From Methylobacter sp. (GTDB taxonomy: Bacteria; Pseudomonadota; Gammaproteobacteria; Methylococcales; Methylomonadaceae): a stretch of DNA of 46,792 nucleotides. Location of the stretch: the NCBI GenBank assembly GCA_023229605.1, contig JALNYY010000013.1, positions 2,913-49,704 on the forward strand, given 5' to 3'. The notes below the pieces were generated by a model. It saw only the letters and a program-made list of their open reading frames with translations, did no database searches and was not told the origin of the DNA. Position 1 is the first letter of the stretch. The number at the start of each line of letters is the position of its first letter. Positions 1-7,240 of the stretch are shown here, piece by piece. Made by a program: the position numbers and the translations under genes.

Positions 1-701
1 TCGAAAAAATCGCCCGGCAGTTCCCACGGTTCCAGCGAGCCTAGTCTAAGCCGCGGGATGTCGGTTTCCGCCAAGATGGCTTTGATCAAGTCGGACAGGT
101 TGTTGCCCAAATCGCTGCCGTAACCGCCCAAATGCACGCCGGTCAAAATGACTTCGGTGATGCCTTGCCGATGCAGGTCATTGATTTCGTCGATGACCGC
201 CTGCACGGGACGGCTGCTCTCTTCGCCGCGCGCGACGGTCACGATGCAGAATGTGCAGCGGTAACGGCAGCCGTCCTGCACTTTAACGAACGCGCGTTGC
301 CTGCCGCGGGTGAATAGCGATATTTCGCCCGGTTCGGTGGACAGCACGGGCATGCTGTCCATGTTCAGTTCAGTCAGGGTTTTTTCGACCAGCCGGTCTT
401 TATCCTTGTTGCTGACCACCAGATCTACGCCCAGTAAGGACGCGGCCTCGTCTTCATTCAATGTGGCGTAACAGCCGCTGACCACGAGTTTGGCTTGCGG
501 ATTATCGCGATGAATGCGCCGTATCAGCTGGCGCGATTTTCTGGCGGCATCCTGGGTCACCGCACAGGAATTGATGACGATAAGCTGGGCGGCTTCGGCC
601 TGCCTGGTGATTTGATGGCCGGATTTTTGAAAAGCCTGAGCCCAGGTTTCCAGTTCGGCTTCGTTCAGGCGGCAGCCGAGTGTTTTAAGGTGAATTTGCA
701 T
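1..701 (-). CDS. mtaB: tRNA t6A37 methylthiotransferase MtaB (N-terminal part, runs off the window)
   Basis: Radical-SAM enzyme that adds a methylthio group to t6A37 in tRNAs reading ANN codons. Reading the minus strand from the ATG at 701 gives MQIHLKTLGCRLNEAE, then NSCAVT and SGCYA; these three cysteines are the usual ligands of the auxiliary iron-sulfur cluster. Near residues 143-151 is GCRYRCTFC, the CxxxCxxC radical-SAM motif. The LGCRLNEAE and DGCRYRCTFC signatures favour MtaB over MiaB or RimO. About 233 residues are visible; the rest of the radical-SAM barrel and any TRAM domain lie beyond base 1. It is the last visible gene of a minus-strand run and is separated from the gene upstream of it by about 140 bases with a terminator-like repeat. 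Confidence 0.9.
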   Translation of the reverse strand, partial: MQIHLKTLGCRLNEAELETWAQAFQKSGHQITRQAEAAQLIVINSCAVTQDAARKSRQLIRRIHRDNPQAKLVVSGCYATLNEDEAASLLGVDLVVSNKDKDRLVEKTLTELNMDSMPVLSTEPGEISLFTRGRQRAFVKVQDGCRYRCTFCIVTVARGEESSRPVQAVIDEINDLHRQGITEVILTGVHLGGYGSDLGNNLSDLIKAILAETDIPRLRLGSLEPWELPGDFF

Positions 702-778
702 TAACGTATAACAGCAGTTAGAAAAAATAGAACACGGATGACACGGATAAAACCGAGCTTCTTCATAAAAATTTTATA

Positions 779-838
779 GGCGAAAGGCGAAAGACAAAGG
801 ATGGCTTTTTTCGCCCTTCGCCCTTCGCCTTTCGCCTT
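779..838 (-). terminator. Inverted repeat of GGCGAAAG units, likely terminator after spmAB
   Basis: The arm GGCGAAAGGCGAAAG (779-793) is nearly complementary to the pyrimidine-rich arm at about 821-838 (CGCCTTTCGCCTTTC with small differences). Read on the minus strand the hairpin follows the stop of the spmAB fusion and is succeeded by a T-rich run (TATAAAATTTTTATG). The unit is internally repeated, so it may also be a dispersed repeat used as a terminator. The adjacent stretch 731-747 (AACACGGATGACACGGA) resembles another common dispersed repeat. Confidence 0.5.
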
Positions 839-844
839 TCACCT

Positions 845-2074
845 TTAGCCGAAAAACCAATAGGCGACAAATATGGAGGCAACAACGCCCGCAAAATCGG
901 CTATTATCCCACACGCGGCGGCATGGCGAATATGTTTGATGCCGACCGAGCCGAAGTAAATCGCCAGCACATAAAAGGTGGTTTCTGTGCTGCCCTGCAC
1001 GATCGCCGACAAGCGCCCGGCAAACGAATCAGGACCCAGGGTTTTCATGGTATCGATCATCATGGCCCTGGCTCCACTGCCGCTGAACGGTTTGATCAAT
1101 GCAGTGGGCAAGGCATCGACAAATCGGTCGTCGAGCATGAAGTAATGCACGGCATATCTCGCCAATCCGGCCAGCAGCTCCAGCGCGCCGCTGGCCCTGA
1201 ACACGCCGATAGCAACCAGCATCGCGACCAGGTAAGGGATGATGCCGACAGCGGTCTGAAAACCTTCTTTGGCGCCCTCTATGAATGCGTCGTAGGCGTT
1301 AATCTCCTTATGGATAGCGCCGAGAATAAAAGTGACGACCAGCGAAAACAGGATGAAGTTGCTGATAAGCGCGGATTGCTCAAGCATTTGCTGTTGCGGC
1401 AGGCGTGAAAAATACACCAGCAGGCCGCCGACCACCAGCGTAAAACCGCCCAGGTAAGCCATGATCACTTTATCCAGCAGGTTGATTTTTTGCACGAAGG
1501 CGACCGCAAGCAATCCGGCCAGCGTGGACATATAAGTCGCCATCAAAATCGGGATGAACACGTCGGTCGGATTGGCGGCACCGAGCTGGGCGCGGTAAGT
1601 GAAAATCGTGACCGGAAACAGCGTGACGCTTGAGGTGTTGATGACCAGGAACAGGATTTGCGCATTGCTGGCGGTTTCGGGATTAGGGTTGAGGGTTTGC
1701 AGTTCCTGCATCGCCTTGATGCCCAACGGCGTTGCTGCATTGTCCAGCCCCAGCGCATTGGCGGAAATATTCATCACGATTGCGCCCAACGCGGGATGGC
1801 CTTTGGGCACATCGGGCATTAACCGGCTAAATAGCGGCGTGAGGCCTTTTGTTAACAGCAGGATAAAACCGCTCTTTTCGCCGACGCGCATAATACCCAG
1901 CCATAAGGCCAGTACGCCGGCTAAGCCTAAGGATATTTCAAACGCCGATTTCGACAGCGCAAACATCGCTTCCATGATTTGCGCAAAAACCTGCTGATCT
2001 CCCAGGAAAATCAGTTTGAACAGTGCGATGCAAAAGGCGGAGAGGAAAAAGAAAATCCAGATGATGTTTAGCAC
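845..2074 (-). CDS. Fused SpmA-SpmB nucleoside-recognition (Gate-type) membrane protein
   Basis: A 409-residue integral membrane protein. The N-terminal half looks like SpmA (hydrophobic start, IMRVGEKSGF, then NISANALGLDNAATPLG) and the C-terminal half like SpmB (AIHKEINAYDAFIEGAKEG, VAIGVFRASGAL, KPFSGSGARAMMIDTM, GSTETTFYVLAIYFG). In spore formers these are two proteins named spore maturation proteins A and B. In many Gram-negative bacteria they occur fused and have no spore role. The nucleoside-recognition/Gate domains suggest transport or channel activity, but the substrate is unknown. Eight or more membrane segments can be read. The gene is transcribed toward mtaB and stands apart from coaX by about 280 bases. 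Confidence 0.85.
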   Translation of the reverse strand: MLNIIWIFFFLSAFCIALFKLIFLGDQQVFAQIMEAMFALSKSAFEISLGLAGVLALWLGIMRVGEKSGFILLLTKGLTPLFSRLMPDVPKGHPALGAIVMNISANALGLDNAATPLGIKAMQELQTLNPNPETASNAQILFLVINTSSVTLFPVTIFTYRAQLGAANPTDVFIPILMATYMSTLAGLLAVAFVQKINLLDKVIMAYLGGFTLVVGGLLVYFSRLPQQQMLEQSALISNFILFSLVVTFILGAIHKEINAYDAFIEGAKEGFQTAVGIIPYLVAMLVAIGVFRASGALELLAGLARYAVHYFMLDDRFVDALPTALIKPFSGSGARAMMIDTMKTLGPDSFAGRLSAIVQGSTETTFYVLAIYFGSVGIKHIRHAAACGIIADFAGVVASIFVAYWFFG

Positions 2075-2232
2075 AATGGTTGAATAGGTTAAGTATTACA
2101 GAAAAATTAAGGCATTTTTACGATAACGGCACGAAGTTTTATGTTCGCGCTGGTATCCAGAATGCCGAAGCTGGCAACAAGCCTTGCCATGCGAAATTGC
2201 TTTGTTAAATCGGGCATTCGCATCCCTGTGCT

Positions 2233-2262
2233 CTGGATTCCGGCAATCCCTGCGGAATGACG
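2233..2262. repeat. Dispersed palindromic repeat fragment
   Basis: CTGGATTCCGGCAATCCC followed by TGCGGAATGACG is an imperfect palindrome (ATTCCG at 2237-2242 against CGGAAT at 2253-2258). It matches the widespread GGATTCCGG...CGGAATGACG class of intergenic repeats. It lies in the 281-base gap between coaX and the spmAB fusion, in which I see no gene and no convincing promoter. Confidence 0.5.
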
Positions 2263-2355
2263 TGCTTTTCAATACGTGCGTATAACGATGAGAGCAGTGG
2301 AATTAGTGAGCTAACGAAAACAACATTAGCCAATACACCAGGAACAATAAAGTTT

Positions 2356-3150
2356 TCATGCGTCTGGGCAGAAGCAGTTGCCGACGGGCCCTTCCAGCAC
2401 ACATAACAAGCCCCGCAGCACCAATTCCGGATCAACGGTGGATGCAACATTAAGCTGCCGGGCGATAAGTTCGGCATCGCCGCCGGTCAAAACCAAGTGC
2501 ATATTTGCCGGCTGTTTTGCCAGCGTATGTTCGATCAATCCAACCGCCGCCGCCAAGGTGCCGCTGTAGATTGCGGCCTCGGTAAAATTAGCCGGTCCGA
2601 CTGCCATCGATGGCGGCAGAGTCGCAATCGGCTGCCCGGATGCATGGTTGGTTTCGCTCACAGACAGCGCCTCGGTTCCCTGAGCCAGGGAGTTCTTCAT
2701 CAACGCCAGGCCGGGGCTGATCAGGCCGCCTTGATGCTTGCCGCCAGCATCGATCAAATCCACGGTAATTGCCGTTCCGCAATCGACTATGCAGGCCGGA
2801 TTTTGATACCGGCACCAAACGGCAACCAAAGATAGCCAGCGGTCAACGCCCAGCTTTTCAGGCTGTAGATAGGCATTAGTCACGCCAAATGCGCAAGCCT
2901 GAGATTTAACCTGGACAATATCGACATCAGGCCAAAGCTCAAGCGCTACCGATTGCACAAGTTCGAGTAACCGGTTTGAACTCACGCAGGAAACGGCAAG
3001 CCGCTTCGGGCGGGATAGGTCTTTCCAGCGTTCAATCAGTTCCTGCCGGTTAAGCCGGGCATTAACCAGGGACTGGCCGCTAATGATTTGACCGCCTTTC
3101 GCCCGCCCCCATTTTAGCCGGGTATTACCCATATCAATCAACAGATTCAT
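2356..3150 (-). CDS. coaX: Type III pantothenate kinase CoaX
   Basis: Phosphorylates pantothenate to 4'-phosphopantothenate, the first committed step of coenzyme A synthesis, in the cytoplasm. At 264 residues it has the usual CoaX length. The ASKHA-fold signatures are clear: the N-terminal phosphate loop LLIDMGNTRLKWG, the central GVDRWLSLVAVW, the acidic CIVDCGTAITVDLID, the GGLISPGLALM loop and a C-terminal LTGGDAELIA. Its ATG overlaps the birA stop by 4 bases (3147-3150), so the two are translationally coupled. The birA-coaX pairing is common in Proteobacteria and links biotin-ligase and CoA supply. The stop is a TGA at 2356-2358. Confidence 0.95.
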   Translation of the reverse strand: MNLLIDMGNTRLKWGRAKGGQIISGQSLVNARLNRQELIERWKDLSRPKRLAVSCVSSNRLLELVQSVALELWPDVDIVQVKSQACAFGVTNAYLQPEKLGVDRWLSLVAVWCRYQNPACIVDCGTAITVDLIDAGGKHQGGLISPGLALMKNSLAQGTEALSVSETNHASGQPIATLPPSMAVGPANFTEAAIYSGTLAAAVGLIEHTLAKQPANMHLVLTGGDAELIARQLNVASTVDPELVLRGLLCVLEGPVGNCFCPDA

Positions 3151-4145
3151 TGCAGCACCGAACTATTAAAACTGACTTCGCCGGAAGCGAATGCCTGCAC
3201 CCGGCCGTCAGGACGCTCAATCAATAACATGCCGTTATCGTCGATGCCCCGCACTATGCCCTCGAATTGCTGCTGCCCGATAAATAATGTCGCAGCTTGT
3301 CCGGTCAGGCAATCATAGCCGCGCCATTCATCAAGATAGCTTGTAATGCCGACACCTTCATATTCAGCCATAACCGGCAGCAGATGGTTTAACAGCGTGC
3401 CGGCCAATTTATTTCTGAACAACTGGTTTTGCCCGGTGATTCTGCTTAAATCGGTCCAGGCTTGGGTAATGCTTTGGGCTTGGGTTTCCGGCAAAAACAA
3501 ATTCAATCCCAGACCGATAACTGCGCTGCACGGACCATCGGTCTCACCCGAGACTTCGACCAGAATACCGCCCAGTTTTTTGCCCTGGCTGTAAATATCG
3601 TTAGGCCATTTAAGGCCTATATCATTTATTTGATGCTGTTTTAAAGCCCTGATGACCGCCACGCCGATAGCCAGGCTTAAACCTGAAATTGCGGCAGGCC
3701 CCTGCTGAAAGCGCCAGAGTATCGACAAGTAGATATTGCAGCCGTAAGGCGAAACCCATTGCCGCCCCCGCCTGCCTTTGCCCGCCGTTTGATACTCAGC
3801 AAAGCATACGGAGCCTGAAAGCGCATTATTCCGGGAGCGTTCCACTAAATAACGGTTGGTGGAATCGATTTGATCGTGAATTTCGAGCGATGAGATTAAT
3901 GCGCCGGCCCGGCCGTCAACAGCGTCATTGATTTTTGACGCTGCCAACAACTCCAGCGGGTTGTCCAAACGGTACCCTTTACCGCTGACCGCCGAGTGCG
4001 AAAGGCCGAAATCGGCCAAGCCGTTCAACTGTTTCCAGACGGCTGAACGGCTGATACCCAGTATGACGGCCAAGTCGGTGCCGGAATGAAACTCTCCGTC
4101 AGCCAGCAGGGTAAGGATTTTTTTTTGTTTATCTGAAATGTTCAC
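3147..4145 (-). CDS. birA: Biotin-protein ligase / biotin operon repressor BirA
   Basis: Makes biotinyl-5'-AMP and transfers biotin to the acetyl-CoA carboxylase carrier protein; with its N-terminal domain it can also repress biotin genes. Of 332 residues, about 1-60 form a winged helix-turn-helix (GISRSAVWKQLNGLADFGL). The ligase domain follows, with IDSTNRYLVE, the biotinyl-AMP loop GKGRRGRQWVS, KWPNDIY and GGILVEVSG. The C-terminal SH3-like domain contains GIDDNGMLLIER. Both the DNA-binding and catalytic parts look intact, so a bifunctional BirA is expected. It lies 7 bases after the PilZ gene and overlaps coaX by 4 bases. Confidence 0.95.
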   Translation of the reverse strand: MNISDKQKKILTLLADGEFHSGTDLAVILGISRSAVWKQLNGLADFGLSHSAVSGKGYRLDNPLELLAASKINDAVDGRAGALISSLEIHDQIDSTNRYLVERSRNNALSGSVCFAEYQTAGKGRRGRQWVSPYGCNIYLSILWRFQQGPAAISGLSLAIGVAVIRALKQHQINDIGLKWPNDIYSQGKKLGGILVEVSGETDGPCSAVIGLGLNLFLPETQAQSITQAWTDLSRITGQNQLFRNKLAGTLLNHLLPVMAEYEGVGITSYLDEWRGYDCLTGQAATLFIGQQQFEGIVRGIDDNGMLLIERPDGRVQAFASGEVSFNSSVLQ

Positions 4146-4152
4146 ATATCAC

Positions 4153-4761
4153 TTAAAGTGTATTATCAGCCTGTTTTTTATCCCTAATCTGGTGTAATTG
4201 CTTTTTGATCACATACTTAATCAGCATTTCCCGGTCCTCGTCTTTCATATTGATAAAATCGACGCCAATAAAATAAGGATACCGGCTATCGTTTCCTTGA
4301 CTGTTTTTGCAATAAATAACCTTGCCGTATGTCACGATGACCGCCATGCTGGATACCAGCAGCATCTTGATTTCCAGGTAATCGCCTTCTTTGAGCTGCT
4401 CTTCACAATTAAAAGCCATGCCTGTCGCGCTGATGTTAACGTTGCGGGTCTCATTTTCCTTGAATTGAAAGCCCTGCATCATGATAGCCTGGGCTAGAAG
4501 CTCGACTTTAGTGTCAATTATCCTTAAATAATCCGCCACATCCGGCAGGTTTTTCTCCAGTCTGTGCAATAGCTCTGCCGATTCCTGCGATACAGCCGCA
4601 AGGGCGGTAGACAATGAGCAGCTGTTCAAAACATTCTCGGAAAGATGATGCGGTTCGGTCACCAGTTTTTCATCTATTTTTTTGTAAAACAGATTAACTT
4701 CATCATCAATTCGAAAAAAACCTCTTCTCTCTCCAGGTTTCGTCATGTTGATCTTATCCAT
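4153..4761 (-). CDS. PilZ-domain protein (c-di-GMP receptor candidate)
   Basis: A 202-residue cytoplasmic protein. It carries GERRGFFRIDDEVNLFY at residues 10-26, resembling the RxxxR part of a PilZ motif but displaced to the N-terminus. A helical stretch of about 70 residues follows, then a C-terminal beta-barrel-like PilZ domain from about residue 105 (RNVNISATGMAF, corresponding to the D/NxSxxG motif, then LLVSSMAVIVTYGKVIYC and YFIGVDFINM). Separation of the two half-motifs by a helical insert makes c-di-GMP binding plausible but unproven. It is the first gene of a pilZ-birA-coaX operon with a 7-base gap to birA. The role is unknown; motility and surface-behaviour genes lie elsewhere in the window. 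Confidence 0.75.
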   Translation of the reverse strand: MDKINMTKPGERRGFFRIDDEVNLFYKKIDEKLVTEPHHLSENVLNSCSLSTALAAVSQESAELLHRLEKNLPDVADYLRIIDTKVELLAQAIMMQGFQFKENETRNVNISATGMAFNCEEQLKEGDYLEIKMLLVSSMAVIVTYGKVIYCKNSQGNDSRYPYFIGVDFINMKDEDREMLIKYVIKKQLHQIRDKKQADNTL

Positions 4762-5009
4762 AATCTACAACCTCTAAAATTTCAATTGCCATGATTTAGT
4801 TATCAATCTCAAAACGATTTTTCTCCGATCCAGGGCTGGAATCCGTTTGTCCAGAAAATTAACATTTCATGATCGGGGAGTGGAAAAGGTTTGTTTTTAA
4901 GAACTTTGATATACGCCAACCCCTACCCGCGTAGTTTGTCAGATTATAATTCAAACAAGAAGAAACTTCAGAAAAGTGGCAGTATTTCAACCTCAGAGCT
5001 GAACCGTAC

Positions 5010-5056
5010 TGAGCCCTTCGGCTGCATACAGGAGAGCCTTGTCGAAGCATGAGCGG
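5010..5056. repeat. Dispersed repeat of the CTGAGC...GTCGAAG class
   Basis: ACTGAGCCCTTCGGCTGCAT, followed by CAGGAGAGCCTTGTCGAAGC, is an interrupted palindrome of CTGAGC/GCTCA and CTTCG/CGAAG elements. A related core, TACTGAGCCTGTCGAAG, recurs at 43912-43927 inside the miniature element of the tad locus. This supports a family of repeats shared across the window. Confidence 0.45.
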
Positions 5057-5158
5057 TTTTTAGAATTAACCGAATACCGGGGACCACCGCAGCCTTACCC
5101 GAGTTTTGCAGCAGAGCCGCCACATACGCGCAACGCAAATGACAGCCTGTCGTAGTGT

Positions 5159-5185
5159 GGTGGATTGCCTAGCGGCGAATCCACC
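5159..5185. repeat. Palindromic intergenic repeat (GGTGGATT...AATCCACC)
   Basis: The arms GGTGGATT (5159-5166) and AATCCACC (5178-5185) are perfectly complementary, with further GCC/GGC pairing inside. This matches the widespread REP-like family of the form GGTGGATT-x-AATCCACC. It probably forms a short hairpin and could act as a transcription stop for either strand. Confidence 0.6.
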
Positions 5186-5414
5186 CTATAGCTTTAATTG
5201 TCGGACAACAATTTTAACCCATCCACCTTTTGACCGGTTGGTATATGTTTTGCTGACTAATTAAAGTAAGCTCAAAAGTAACGCGAATTCAGCATTGTTT
5301 CTGTCGTTTTCACGACATCGTTAACACTGAATGTCCGATGGCCGACAGAAGATGGATCGCAGCACAGATGAGCCGGTGGTTTGAATTAATGTTCTAACAA
5401 TGGAGTAATTTACG

Positions 5415-5624
5415 ATGGCAGAGTTTTACGTTGAAATAAACGCTCAGAGCAGCGGGGATCATGTGGTTCATACCGCTGATTGTTCTTTGCTTCCTTCCAA
5501 AGAAACAGTGCATTATTTAGGATCAATCAGTAATGCTAAAAGCGCTGTGAAAAAAGCTACTGAAGTATTAAGACAGCAGGCCAGTGGTTGTTCTCATTGT
5601 ACCGTTGCGTACCAAACAACCTGA
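5415..5624 (+). CDS. Small Cys/His protein, possible zinc knuckle
   Basis: A 69-residue protein of unknown function with a good ribosome-binding site (GGAG, 8 bases before the ATG). It has HVVHTADCSLLP near residues 17-28, YLGSISNAKSAVKKA in the middle and GCSHC near residues 58-62. The H-x4-C...C-x2-C spacing and the LP...YLG...A...A pattern resemble a widespread family of very small proteins that look like an isolated Ada-type metal-binding fold, so a bound metal is plausible. There is no signal peptide or membrane segment. It stands alone between repeats, just beyond the end of an IS110 element. The family assignment is by eye only. Confidence 0.7.
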   Translation: MAEFYVEINAQSSGDHVVHTADCSLLPSKETVHYLGSISNAKSAVKKATEVLRQQASGCSHCTVAYQTT

Positions 5625-5880
5625 CAAAGTTTGCCAGGCAAAAAGGAACCTTGGATTCAACTCATAAGTGCAATCGCCACTCGTAATTTTAGAAAATACT
5701 TGTTCCTAACTGATGTTACGCAGTTGATCGAATTTACACTGAATTTAAGGAGTCGCTAACGCGACAGTTATTTGAATCGGGTTCTCGCACCCGAAAGCGA
5801 GTTACTTTCTTTTACGTCGCCTCGGCAACTGCTCTGGCGTTGCTCTACCTCCTGCATCCATGCAGCAACTGTGTTCAAAA

Positions 5881-6873
5881 TCAAGCCTGCTTTGCAAAAT
5901 CAGGGTTCCATTCGTCGCCTGTTTTTGCCATCGAATTGAGTATAGTGAGCAATTTTCTCATGCAGGCCACTAGGGCTACTTTCTTTAACTTGCCCTGGGC
6001 CAGCAGGCGTTGATAAAAGATTCTTATCGGCTTGTTAAAACGGGTTGCGCTTAAGGTCGCCATATAAAGCGTTGAGCGTATCTGCATGCGTCCGCCAAAT
6101 ATCGCCCTTCGCCCTGTTTTTTTGCCGCTATCCTTGGCATAAGGCGCAACACCCACCAATGCGGCGATTTCCTTATTGGACAGCTTGCCCAGCTCAGGCA
6201 GTTGGGTCAGCAACGTTAACACGGTTACGTCACCCACGCCCGGCACTTGCATGAGTTGTTTCATGCTTTTTTTCAAATGGTCATTGGCATCAATATCCGC
6301 CTTGATCAGGGATTCAATCTTTTCGATTTCCTTATCAAGCTGTTTAATAATACGCTTGATTGACCGCACCGTGTCTTTGTCCGTGGCCGATTCCAGATGC
6401 TGTTTTTCTATAGCCCTTTGTCCCACCAACTGGTTTCGGCGCCTGAGCAGGCTTTCACGTCGCCGTGCGGCTTCGGTGATGGTTTCGCTCAGTTGCAGCC
6501 GGTTTTTGTCATACGCCGTTTGGGCATAATGACGGATCATATCGGCATCGATGCGGTCATTTTTGGCGTAAGCTCCCATGGAATTGGCATAGTCTCTGAT
6601 CCGCTTGGGATTAACGACGGCAACGGCAATTTCACGGGCTTGCAGGAAGGCGACCAGCTTTCTTTCGTAACCTCCCGTGGCTTCTATCACAACACAAGCC
6701 GGTCCCCTATCGGGTATGGCTTTTAATAGCTTCTTGAAGCTTTCTTCATCATTATCAATCGTTAAAGTCGTGGTGTCGTCAACGCTAACATCCAGTTTTT
6801 GTTTAGCAACATCAACACCAATCATCTGCAATTTCTTTTCAGGAGCTGACTGTATCTCTATAGGGGCTGACAT
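5881..6873 (-). CDS. IS110-family transposase (DEDD recombinase)
   Basis: RNA-guided-type serine/DEDD recombinase of an insertion sequence. The N-terminal RuvC-like DEDD domain shows MIGVDVAKQKLDVSV, VIEATGGYERKLVAFL, VNPKRIRDYANSMG and KNDRIDADMIRHYA. A coiled-coil stretch of about 100 residues follows, then the Transposase_20 part with LMQVPGVGDVTVLTLL, LVGVAPYAKDSG and the catalytic-serine region GRMQIRSTLYMATLSATRFN. The frame is intact, so the element may be active. The start is probably the ATG at 6873, preceded by AAGG at good spacing; a GTG at 6891 would add six residues. The 3' end lies close to the inferred element edge. Confidence 0.93.
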   Translation of the reverse strand: MSAPIEIQSAPEKKLQMIGVDVAKQKLDVSVDDTTTLTIDNDEESFKKLLKAIPDRGPACVVIEATGGYERKLVAFLQAREIAVAVVNPKRIRDYANSMGAYAKNDRIDADMIRHYAQTAYDKNRLQLSETITEAARRRESLLRRRNQLVGQRAIEKQHLESATDKDTVRSIKRIIKQLDKEIEKIESLIKADIDANDHLKKSMKQLMQVPGVGDVTVLTLLTQLPELGKLSNKEIAALVGVAPYAKDSGKKTGRRAIFGGRMQIRSTLYMATLSATRFNKPIRIFYQRLLAQGKLKKVALVACMRKLLTILNSMAKTGDEWNPDFAKQA

Positions 6874-6951
6874 AATAATTACCTTGGGCACTCATTCTTG
6901 TAAAATGCGGAATCACACCGTGTTCCTGACAACTGTTCGAGTTTTAAAAGT

Positions 6952-7022
6952 AGGCTGAAGCGATCTTTGCTGCATGACGGTGTTATTGAATACACCTCAG
7001 TCGAATCGGTCTACTTCAGCCT
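6952..7022 (-). ncRNA. Candidate IS110 bridge RNA (guide-RNA) hairpin
   Basis: Upstream of the transposase and on its strand, 7022 to 6952 folds as nested stems. The outer stem is AGGCTGAAG/CTTCAGCCT (9 bp), the next CGAT/ATCG, the central one GGTGT/ACACC with an 8-base loop. Between the inner stems lies an asymmetric internal loop, TCGACTGA on one side and GTCATGCAGCAAAG on the other, the shape expected of a donor- or target-binding loop. TTCGAC also occurs at the inferred element edge, and TCATGCAG could pair with the first bases of the element (TTGTATGA) with two G-T wobbles. These are hand observations; a second guide loop was not found. Confidence 0.4.
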
Positions 7023-7087
7023 TTTTTCACTAGAAGTCCTATTCTAATAAAAACTGGATTTGTTGCTTTGTTTAATCATACAAGTCG

Positions 7088-7230
7088 AAAAGAAAGTAAC
7101 CAAAGAAAAGCCGACCCGATTGCCGCTTATTTCCTGCGCTCTTCGCTTTTATCGAACCCCTAACCGGGCCGTTCTCGATAAAAGCTCCGGTGCTCGGCGC
7201 GGCAAGCGGGAGAAATACCATCCGTGCGTA
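7088..7230. repeat. Dispersed palindromic repeat region bordering the IS110 element
   Basis: The stretch begins AAAAGAAAGTAACCAAAG and contains GCTTTTATCGA (7145-7155) with its exact complement TCGATAAAAGC (7175-7185), an 11-bp stem around a 19-base loop. It lies just past the stop of the diguanylate cyclase gene, so it may serve as its terminator. The reading frames across it look like repeat-derived noise. It appears to be one half of the repeat into which the insertion sequence landed. Confidence 0.5.
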
Positions 7231-7240
7231 ACATCGGTTC

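Larger units (their letters stand above)
4762..5414. other. Intergenic stretch with repeat fragments, no convincing gene
   Basis: These 653 bases separate the divergent PilZ gene and the small protein at 5415. They hold two dispersed-repeat fragments (listed separately) and no reading frame with coding character. The start of the small protein is preceded by GGAG at about 5402. No clear sigma-70 promoter was identified. Confidence 0.5.
5820..7087 (-). mobile_element. IS110-family insertion sequence (boundaries inferred)
   Basis: The element contains one transposase gene on the minus strand. Its proposed edges come from GTTACTTTCTTTT (5801-5813) and its exact reverse complement AAAAGAAAGTAAC (7088-7100), which flank it, and from a shared GTCG at 5816-5819 and 7084-7087. 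Removing 1,268 bases between the two GTCG copies would restore a hairpin with perfect 13-bp arms and a 6-base centre, as expected if the element entered a palindromic repeat. IS110 elements are known to favour such targets and make no target duplication. This leaves about 60 bases downstream of the gene and about 210 upstream, matching the IS110 group, which keeps its long non-coding end upstream of the recombinase. The edges are inferred, not proven. Confidence 0.6.

Noticed and set aside
4859..5050. Open frame of 63 codons on the minus strand
   Set aside because: It lies over a dispersed repeat and shows no coding character.
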